A stretch of DNA of 9,328 bases from Micavibrio aeruginosavorus (lineage in GTDB: Bacteria > Pseudomonadota > Alphaproteobacteria > Micavibrionales > Micavibrionaceae): the NCBI GenBank assembly GCA_003241285.1, contig QFOT01000083.1, forward strand, positions 1 to 9,328, written 5' to 3'. The translations under genes were made by a program, and so were the position numbers. The notes beneath the pieces are model-generated. The model was not told where the DNA came from, did no database searches, and saw nothing but the letters and a program-made list of their open reading frames with translations. Of this stretch, positions 1-6,690 are shown in pieces. How positions within the stretch are numbered: position 1 is the stretch's first letter; every line of letters starts with the position of its first letter.

Positions 1-70
1 AATGTGATAATGTATCTTATGGGAAATAATAGATTAATTTTATAATTAAATCAGATTATTGGGAAAATCG

Positions 71-87
71 CATAATTTGTAATTATG
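71..87. repeat. short AT-rich inverted repeat in the non-coding left edge
   Basis: Positions 71-77 (CATAATT) and 81-87 (AATTATG) form a perfect 7-bp inverted repeat around a 3-nt centre. It lies in the AT-rich stretch 1-146, where I see no gene on either strand. It sits about 60 nt beyond the stop codon of the nuclease-like gene. It has no GC-rich stem and no T run on the transcribed side, so it does not read as an intrinsic terminator. A second dyad (TTAATT at 34-39, AATTAA at 44-49) lies next to it. In DNA this AT-rich such dyads can occur by chance, so a role as a binding site is only a possibility. Confidence 0.25.
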
Positions 88-146
88 TCTTATTATTCAA
101 GCGCACCGATATTTCCTTGAATCGAAGTATAGCATCAAAATCCGCG

Positions 147-1352
147 CTAAGACAGAAATTTTCCCAATCGCTGCTTTATGGCGCTCTTGGTGATCGTCGC
201 ATCAAAACGCACATCTATAACGCTGACACCGTTCTCAAGGCATAATTTACGCTTCAATGTGTCACGCTCTACAACTCTCGCATGGGCTTCTTCGCCGCCA
301 AACATTGGTATCGGCCGGTAGTGTTGCTCTCCCTGATGTTCTATCGCCAGCTTTAACTCCGGAAGAAATATATCGATCCGCATCCTGCCGAGCCAGTCCG
401 GTGATGCTTCGCGTAAAACGCGCTGATCAGGGAAAAGCTCACGGATAACGCCGTACAAAGCAGATTCCCGAACCCATCGGTTTAAATTGAGGATGTGCAT
501 GACTTCCCGCCGCGCTGTTTTTTCATCCACGCCCAGGTCATGCACGATCTGATCCATAAAGCCAGGAAAATAGGTTTCGATACTGATTCCATAGTAACGA
601 ACGGCTTCCTCCGCGCCCTTTTCCTTTGCAATGCACAGATGGCAGATCCCGGATTTATAGGTAACATCGTCAAACATCGATGCGACAATTTCCGGCCATG
701 AACCCGGCGCGTATTGCGGCATGATCTCTGTGGCTCGATCGTGCAGTGTCGTATGAAATCCGCGGGCGCATTCACAAAAAGTGCGCGCGCCGGTAACAAT
801 ATCATCATACGAAACCACCCTGTTACCCATGATATCAGGGCCGGGTGTAAAATTAGCGATCAAAGGCTGCGGCAAAGCAGTTTTTGAAGACAATAGGGTA
901 TCGGAAATTTCTTCAAATAGACCTTTTCCCAAGCGCAGATGGTTTATTGTGTAGGTATGATTAATTTGTCTTTTGAGAGTGGATGTTTTTTCTTTTATCG
1001 TCTTCGACACACCGAAACCATAGTCTATTGGTAAAAGGTCGATGCCGTCTGCAGACACTTCCAGACCTTCAATTTTATCGCCCGTGGCCGTAGCGCAGCA
1101 GACTTCTGTGTACCATGTTTCGTAGCCGGACTTTGCGAGCGATTTAAGATTGGCAAACCGTTCTTTAAAATAGGACTCATGCAATCGAACACGAGGCGGC
1201 TTGATCAGGCGGCTTACTAAAGAATTTTGGAAGCATTGAAAAATGTGGGCTTCCAATGCGCGTTCTATCGCAACAACAGGTGTTGCGCCACCAGTGTGCA
1301 GGTCATGGACAATAGGTGATATTAATTTAGCGGCGTCTAGCTCGACAAGCAC
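147..1352 (-). CDS. hypothetical protein with C-terminal PD-(D/E)XK nuclease-like domain and Cys pairs
   Basis: The product has 401 residues with a GTG start; a stop codon lies two codons upstream in frame, so the frame cannot extend much, and no strong ribosome binding site is visible (only a weak GAAAG). The last ~100 residues resemble restriction-endonuclease-fold proteins: a helix with Glu305, then RIDIF (D327), a strand ending in AIEHQGEQHY (E338, Q340), then a conserved ERDTLKRKLCLENG helix (363-375) and a final strand VSVIDVRF. The E-x-Q form of the E-x-K catalytic motif is known in this superfamily. Cysteines at 193/195 (CEC) and 237/240 (CHLC) could form a zinc site in the middle; residues 1-180 match nothing I recognise. 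It is separated by 124 nt from the phasin-like gene and seems functionally unrelated to the metal operon. DNA cleavage is inferred from motifs; the substrate and biological role (defence, repair, mobile-element function) are unknown. Confidence 0.8.
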   Translation of the reverse strand: MLVELDAAKLISPIVHDLHTGGATPVVAIERALEAHIFQCFQNSLVSRLIKPPRVRLHESYFKERFANLKSLAKSGYETWYTEVCCATATGDKIEGLEVSADGIDLLPIDYGFGVSKTIKEKTSTLKRQINHTYTINHLRLGKGLFEEISDTLLSSKTALPQPLIANFTPGPDIMGNRVVSYDDIVTGARTFCECARGFHTTLHDRATEIMPQYAPGSWPEIVASMFDDVTYKSGICHLCIAKEKGAEEAVRYYGISIETYFPGFMDQIVHDLGVDEKTARREVMHILNLNRWVRESALYGVIRELFPDQRVLREASPDWLGRMRIDIFLPELKLAIEHQGEQHYRPIPMFGGEEAHARVVERDTLKRKLCLENGVSVIDVRFDATITKSAIKQRLGKFLS

Positions 1353-1476
1353 GTTTCAAATTTTCTTTCTACCTACGAATGTTGCACACGCCCTCGCAAT
1401 AGTGGATCAGTTCCTAGGCAATGTCAGCGTGATGTAAATCCTTGGATTAGTAAGTTCTTGGTGTCAGCTATGATCA

Positions 1477-1728
1477 CTACTTTCTTTCTTTTTTATTTTC
1501 GTCATTGGAACTAGTGTTGTCATTGATAACGGTTATCACACTTGAAAAAAGATATTTTCCAAATTCAACCTGATTTTGGAAGAGATTGGTGAATAAGATA
1601 AATTGTTTCTTTTGTAACTCAACGCCTTGATTGATAAATTGGGAGGCAAATTCACTTTGAGCCTTCTGTAATGTTTCCATTTTTTCTTGGACGGCCTCGG
1701 TATCCCAAAACTGATTGATATTTTTCAT
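1477..1728 (-). CDS. small phasin-like helical protein
   Basis: This 83-residue protein begins MKNINQFWDTEAV. The ATG at 1728-1726 is chosen because an excellent GGAGAA Shine-Dalgarno sits 6 nt upstream; the frame also has an ATG 15 codons earlier (1773) with no such site. Residues 10-68 look like one or two long amphipathic helices rich in Gln, Glu, Phe and Leu (EKMETLQKAQSEFASQFINQ, then FTNLFQNQVEFGKYLFSSV), and the tail is hydrophilic (NDNTSSNDENKKERK). There is no signal peptide and no cysteine. The pattern is like phasins, which coat polyhydroxyalkanoate granules in the cytoplasm, but the match is by overall helix character, not by a diagnostic motif. It could be another small coiled-coil protein. 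It lies 59 nt after the second DsbA-like gene and may be the last gene of that transcript. Confidence 0.65.
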   Translation of the reverse strand: MKNINQFWDTEAVQEKMETLQKAQSEFASQFINQGVELQKKQFILFTNLFQNQVEFGKYLFSSVITVINDNTSSNDENKKERK

Positions 1729-1734
1729 GGTATT

Positions 1735-1740
1735 TTCTCC
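1735..1740 (-). promoter_or_regulatory. strong ribosome binding site fixing the phasin-like start
   Basis: On the minus strand the sequence reads TTAGGAGAAAATACC and then ATG at 1728. GGAGAA with 6 nt spacing is among the best Shine-Dalgarno matches in the window, and it excludes the upstream in-frame ATG at 1773 as the main start. It suggests that this small protein is translated efficiently and independently of the gene before it. Confidence 0.75.
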
Positions 1741-1787
1741 TAAGTTGTTAAATTGAACGATGTGCCTATGCACGAGCTTACAAAAAT

Positions 1788-2465
1788 TTACTCAGTTACT
1801 TGACTTGCGGAGTTCACTTTCACTTTTGAAACTTCCCTATCGACGGCATTCATTAATGTTCTTCTATCACGATACACAAGCTGCTTCCCATTTATAAAGA
1901 AAGTCGGTGCACCAGTTACCTTGTTAGATTTTCTATCCGCCGTATCCTGTTCGATTATTGTGGCGATTGCAGGGTCTTTCGCATCGATTTTCCCTCTCTC
2001 TATATCCATACCTGCTTTTGCTGCCAAATCCCATGCCACGTTTAGATCAGGAGATTTGTGGCTCCCCCATTCCTTCTGCCCTCGAAACAGCGCCAACAGA
2101 ACGGGTGAAAACAAATTCTGGTGCCGGGCAGCTTCCAGAATAGATATGGCTTCATCAGATCCCTGATGGAAGGACACATAACGCAGGACACCCCTTACAT
2201 CATCGGGATATTTTTCAAGAATATCGACAACAAGAGGATAGTATATCCGGCAGGTTTCACAGGCCGGATCGAAAAACTCTACGATTGTCACTGGCGCGGC
2301 TTCTCTGCCCAATATGGGTGAATGCGGTCGTACGAGCGCTTCTTGAGCGATCCTGACGTTCTCATTTGCTTTACGCATAAATTCGCTTTTTTGCAGAGAC
2401 GTAAGCCCCCCGAATATCAGGAGCATTATCAGACCTGCACAGACCACGATCCGCTTTCTATTCAT
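1788..2465 (-). CDS. DsbA-family thiol oxidoreductase (second copy), membrane-anchored
   Basis: This 225-residue protein belongs to the thioredoxin-fold DsbA/BdbD-like group that acts in the periplasm on folding proteins. An N-terminal hydrophobic helix (about residues 5-23, after MNRKR) would export it and probably anchor it, as no clear AxA cleavage site follows. The domain starts at RPHSPILG (46-53), has the active site FFDPACETC (C69, C72) and the conserved cis-proline loop GAPTFFING (P187). The CETC dipeptide differs from the CPHC of classical DsbA, so its redox potential may differ. Its start codon overlaps the stop of the upstream dsbB by ATGA, so the two are translationally coupled and DsbB is the likely re-oxidant. 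It shares about half of its residues in the core domain with the copy at 3058-3738 (my estimate by eye). A disulfide isomerase or reductase role cannot be excluded. Confidence 0.9.
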   Translation of the reverse strand: MNRKRIVVCAGLIMLLIFGGLTSLQKSEFMRKANENVRIAQEALVRPHSPILGREAAPVTIVEFFDPACETCRIYYPLVVDILEKYPDDVRGVLRYVSFHQGSDEAISILEAARHQNLFSPVLLALFRGQKEWGSHKSPDLNVAWDLAAKAGMDIERGKIDAKDPAIATIIEQDTADRKSNKVTGAPTFFINGKQLVYRDRRTLMNAVDREVSKVKVNSASQVTE

Positions 2466-2920
2466 TTTCTGTCTCGCCTCATGACAAGCACAAGATTAAA
2501 GGTGATGTATAAAAAAGCAGCACTGGCAAGCATAGGCATGGGTAGAAATTCCCACAACATCATATCATCGCCTACGCATGGAAAGCCTTCTGTGCAAGGC
2601 CCCAGATTTTCAGGAAGAATGCCGTAGAAATACAGAGTGTGAATGAGCGAAAATATCAGGCCCGCAATCGACAATGGGAGAGCGTAACGCCATACATCAT
2701 AATCAGACCGATAGGCGGCGATCCCTAAAATGATAGGAAGCGGAAACATGAAAATGCGCTGATACCAGCACAAATCACAAGGAACCTGCCCTAAGACCTC
2801 ACCTATAAATATTGCACTCAATGAGGCCATGCTAGCTGCTAACCAAGCAGAAAAGATCAAATCCCACCACTCTTTCGATTTAGGAACAGTATTTTGTGTG
2901 TTATATTTTTTCTTTCTCAT
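2462..2920 (-). CDS. dsbB: DsbB/BdbC-like disulfide bond formation protein (second copy)
   Basis: This 152-residue inner-membrane protein would re-oxidise a DsbA partner and pass the electrons to quinone. Four membrane segments are visible (about 20-43, 56-72, 78-98, 125-147). The first periplasmic loop holds the CDLC pair (C48, C51) followed by WYQR, whose R55 aligns with the quinone-binding arginine of E. coli DsbB (CxxCxYER). The second loop holds C109 and C115 (GPCTEGFPC). The short length and CxLCWYQR form fit the BdbC branch. The ATG at 2920 has no good ribosome binding site, and an in-frame stop lies 12 codons upstream. It begins after a 137-nt gap following the first dsb pair, the largest gap inside the metal/dsb block; I see no convincing promoter or terminator there. 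It overlaps the next gene by 4 nt. Confidence 0.93.
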   Translation of the reverse strand: MRKKKYNTQNTVPKSKEWWDLIFSAWLAASMASLSAIFIGEVLGQVPCDLCWYQRIFMFPLPIILGIAAYRSDYDVWRYALPLSIAGLIFSLIHTLYFYGILPENLGPCTEGFPCVGDDMMLWEFLPMPMLASAAFLYITFNLVLVMRRDRK

Positions 2921-3057
2921 CGCTGTGAGCCAATCAAGCGCGGTTAAATCCTGTTATTCCACCGATACATGCTTTACTTCCCCGCTTTATTTTCCTTCCA
3001 TCTTTTTGCGGCGCGCTTTTTATGAAGCCCACCTGTCGCAAAATTGTCTTAACGCTT

Positions 3058-3738
3058 TTACCTGCTTTGTATTAAGGCGATTTGATTATCGACTGCATCG
3101 TTAAGCTGTTTCTGCCCAAGTGAAGTTAACCGCGTGCCGTTTATGAAGAATGTCGGTGTTCCATTGACGTTGTTCGTTCTTATGTCCGCCACGTCCTGTT
3201 CTAAAATCGAAGAAACATTGATCGTGGCAAGATCTTTTTTTGCCTTCTCTACATTTAGGCCCGCTTGCGCGGCAATATTCCACGCAAGGTTTAAATTCGG
3301 TGCGCCATGAACAGCCCATTGCGGTTGTTTTTCAAGCAATGCCTCTAAAACGGGAACAAAAACATTCTGCAGGCGCGCCGCTTCAATAATTCCAACGGCT
3401 TCGTCAGACCCTTGATGGAATGGCGCATAACGCAAAACCAAACGAACGTCGTCAGGATATCGGTTAAGAACTTCCTTTACGATGGGATAGAAAGCGCGGC
3501 AGCTTTCACAGGATGGATCAAAAAACTCGACAATCGTTACTGGCGCATTTTCAGGCCCCATGATCGGAGAATGTGGACGGATCAATGTATTATTTTCCAC
3601 ATTGACTGCAATATTCGCGCTTGCCTGGGGCTGCGCTTCTGAATTCTTACCAACATTATTCTTAAACACAAAGGCTCCGACGCCAAAGACCATAAGGGCA
3701 ACCACTGCCACTGTGATTACGATTGAGCGTTTCTGCAT
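3058..3738 (-). CDS. DsbA-family thiol oxidoreductase (first copy), membrane-anchored
   Basis: This 226-residue periplasmic DsbA/BdbD-like protein has an N-terminal helix (about residues 5-25) that fits an uncleaved signal anchor, a polar Gln/Ala/Asn-rich linker (28-52), then the thioredoxin-fold domain. Visible motifs are RPHSPIMG (54-61), the active site FFDPSCESC (C77, C80), FHQGSDEA, and the cis-proline loop GTPTFFING (P195). The CESC active site differs from classical CPHC. The ATG at 3738 has an AGGAG site 7 nt upstream that lies inside the last codons of the preceding dsbB; only 3 nt separate that stop and this start, so coupled translation is likely. The partner is most likely the adjacent DsbB. 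Substrates are unknown; cysteine-containing envelope proteins under metal stress are a reasonable guess from the context. Confidence 0.9.
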   Translation of the reverse strand: MQKRSIVITVAVVALMVFGVGAFVFKNNVGKNSEAQPQASANIAVNVENNTLIRPHSPIMGPENAPVTIVEFFDPSCESCRAFYPIVKEVLNRYPDDVRLVLRYAPFHQGSDEAVGIIEAARLQNVFVPVLEALLEKQPQWAVHGAPNLNLAWNIAAQAGLNVEKAKKDLATINVSSILEQDVADIRTNNVNGTPTFFINGTRLTSLGQKQLNDAVDNQIALIQSR

Positions 3739-3741
3739 TAT

Positions 3742-4173
3742 TTAACTCCTTTTCCAGATCGCTATAAGGCTGATAGATATTGATACGAATGCGATAAAAG
3801 ATAATAGAGGCAACGGGAGCGTTCCCCAGAGAAGCATATCCGCGCCTGAGCATGAGGGGCCTTTTTCGAGGCAGGGTTTTATTTCTTCAGGCAAAATCTT
3901 GAAAAATATAAGAGAATGGAACGCCGCTATTCCTGCACCGCCTACAGATAAGGGGAGTGCATAACGCCACGCGGAAAAATCCACTCGATATAAGGCAATC
4001 CCTAAAATGATAGGGAGAGGAAACATAAAGATACGTTGGTACCAGCACAGATTACAGGGGATTTTCCCCATGATCTCGCCAATAAAAAGCGCGCTCAATG
4101 TCGCAATGACCGAAATCACCCATGCGATAAACATTAAATTCCAGTTGCGCTCTTCTATTGTGCTTTTCTTCAT
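3742..4173 (-). CDS. dsbB: DsbB/BdbC-like disulfide bond formation protein (first copy)
   Basis: This 143-residue four-helix membrane protein has CNLC (C40, C43) followed by WYQR (R47, the quinone-site arginine by alignment with E. coli DsbB) in the first periplasmic loop, and C101 and C108 (KPCLEKGPSC) in the second. All four redox cysteines of the family are therefore present. I choose the ATG at 4173, giving MKKSTIEERN: it lies one nucleotide after the stop of the P-type ATPase and has an AGGGGTGG purine-rich site upstream. A longer frame from 4215 would add 14 residues that overlap the ATPase end and include two extra cysteines, which looks unlikely. Its product would oxidise the DsbA-like protein encoded 3 nt downstream. 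The tight link to the ATPase places disulfide chemistry in the metal-resistance transcript. Confidence 0.93.
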   Translation of the reverse strand: MKKSTIEERNWNLMFIAWVISVIATLSALFIGEIMGKIPCNLCWYQRIFMFPLPIILGIALYRVDFSAWRYALPLSVGGAGIAAFHSLIFFKILPEEIKPCLEKGPSCSGADMLLWGTLPLPLLSFIAFVSISISLIAIWKRS

Positions 4174-4174
4174 A

Positions 4175-6112
<1,938 letters not shown>

Positions 6113-6121
6113 ATGGTTTTC

Positions 6122-6148
6122 CTATCCAGATAGAGCGGTTTTACCGCT
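6122..6148 (-). promoter_or_regulatory. paired dyads in the EF-hand/ATPase spacer
   Basis: The 37-nt spacer between the EF-hand stop (6151) and the ATPase start (6112) holds two adjacent inverted repeats. On the minus strand AGCGGT-AAA-ACCGCT (6148-6134) can form a 6-bp stem with a 3-nt loop, starting two bases after the stop codon. CTATC-TG-GATAG (6133-6122) follows at once and covers half of the ATPase ribosome binding site (AGGA, 6123-6120). No T run follows, so it is not an intrinsic terminator. It may be an mRNA processing or stability element, or may modulate ATPase translation; both are inference. Confidence 0.4.
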
Positions 6149-6150
6149 TC

Positions 6151-6678
6151 CTAGTCTTGTTTCTGCTTTTGTCTGTATGCACTGGGGAGCTTTTCCCCAT
6201 CCATGCGGTATTCCTCTATGGAAATCATGCCATCCCCATTGCGGTCGAAATTAGCCTGATGATTGTTCATGTAAGTTTGATATTCTTCGGCAGACACTTT
6301 TCCATCTTTGTTGGTATCGGCATTTTTATAGCGATTTTTGATACGGTTCGCCTGGCTGTCTGCCAAAGGTTTATTGTATGACTCTGTCATTTTGGTTTTG
6401 AATACTCCCAATGATACCTCACGCTCTTCCTCGGTTATAATCCCGTCGCCATTCGTATCAACGGCCTTGAATTTTCTTGCAGAGCTGGCCTTAAGTTCTT
6501 CGACTTGAAGGATTCCATCCTTGTTCTTGTCAAATGTTCTCATTTCCTCAACACGCCTATCGTATTTTTGCTGAATATATTCAGGGGTTTTCTTTTCCTT
6601 CTCTTTTTCTCCCGCCGTGGCCGCCATCGGCACAGATACAAGTAGGAAAGAGGCAAGCGCAAGACACGTTCTTTTCAT
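6151..6678 (-). CDS. secreted protein with four EF-hand motifs
   Basis: This 175-residue protein has a typical Sec signal peptide (MKRT, hydrophobic stretch to about residue 18, likely cleavage after ATA at 22), so it acts in the periplasm or outside. Four complete 12-residue EF-hand loops are visible at 50-61 (DKNKDGILQVEE), 74-85 (DTNGDGIITEEE), 121-132 (DTNKDGKVSAEE) and 145-156 (DRNGDGMISIEE), each with acidic or Asn ligands at positions 1, 3, 5 and Glu at 12, as for calcium binding. They form two pairs separated by a charged helix; the ends are rich in Lys, Glu and Gln. I place the start at the ATG at 6678 because AAAGGA lies 6 nt upstream; a TTG at 6693 is in frame but overlaps the RND gene stop and lacks such a site. 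Its position between two metal exporters suggests a cation-binding or sensing accessory; whether it binds calcium or the exported metal cannot be read from sequence. Confidence 0.92.
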   Translation of the reverse strand: MKRTCLALASFLLVSVPMAATAGEKEKEKKTPEYIQQKYDRRVEEMRTFDKNKDGILQVEELKASSARKFKAVDTNGDGIITEEEREVSLGVFKTKMTESYNKPLADSQANRIKNRYKNADTNKDGKVSAEEYQTYMNNHQANFDRNGDGMISIEEYRMDGEKLPSAYRQKQKQD

Positions 6679-6684
6679 GGCAAA

Positions 6685-6690
6685 TCCTTT
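6685..6690 (-). promoter_or_regulatory. ribosome binding site that decides the EF-hand start
   Basis: On the minus strand AAAGGA is followed by TTTGCC and then ATG at 6678. The first base of the site overlaps the last base of the RND gene stop codon (TGA at 6692-6690), so termination of the pump gene delivers ribosomes right at this site. This supports coupled translation and rules out the TTG at 6693 as the start. Confidence 0.7.

Larger units (their letters stand above)
1788..4173 (-). repeat. diverged tandem duplication of a dsbB-dsbA module
   Basis: Two dsbB-dsbA pairs lie head to tail in the same order: 4173-3058 and 2920-1788. The DsbB proteins share nearly all of a block from CxLCWYQRIFMFPLPIILGIA to WRYALPLS. 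The DsbA proteins share RPHSPI, APVTIVEFFDP, RYPDDVR or KYPDDVR, FHQGSDEA and PTFFING. At DNA level the dsbB copies keep a 17-nt identical stretch (2721-2737 and 3998-4014) inside a region roughly 80% identical by eye, with mostly synonymous changes; elsewhere they have drifted further. The spacer of 137 nt between the modules has no counterpart of itself at the other ends. An old tandem duplication, or acquisition of a homologous pair, explains this. Confidence 0.75.

Noticed and set aside
58..168. 11-bp inverted match (ATTGGGAAAAT at 58-68, its complement at 158-168)
   Set aside because: One arm lies in the last codons of the nuclease-like gene and the DNA is AT-rich; arms 89 nt apart with no further extension look like chance, not terminal repeats of an element.
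1399..1427. Possible promoter on the minus strand (CTGACA, 17 nt, CACTAT) before the nuclease-like gene
   Set aside because: The spacing and the -35 are acceptable but the -10 matches the consensus at only three of six positions, and it could easily be chance.
3001..3025. GC-rich core flanked by A/T runs between the dsb modules as a terminator
   Set aside because: The sequence around GCGGCGCGC has no stem beyond the 6-bp self-palindrome GCGCGC and cannot form a proper hairpin with loop followed by a T run.
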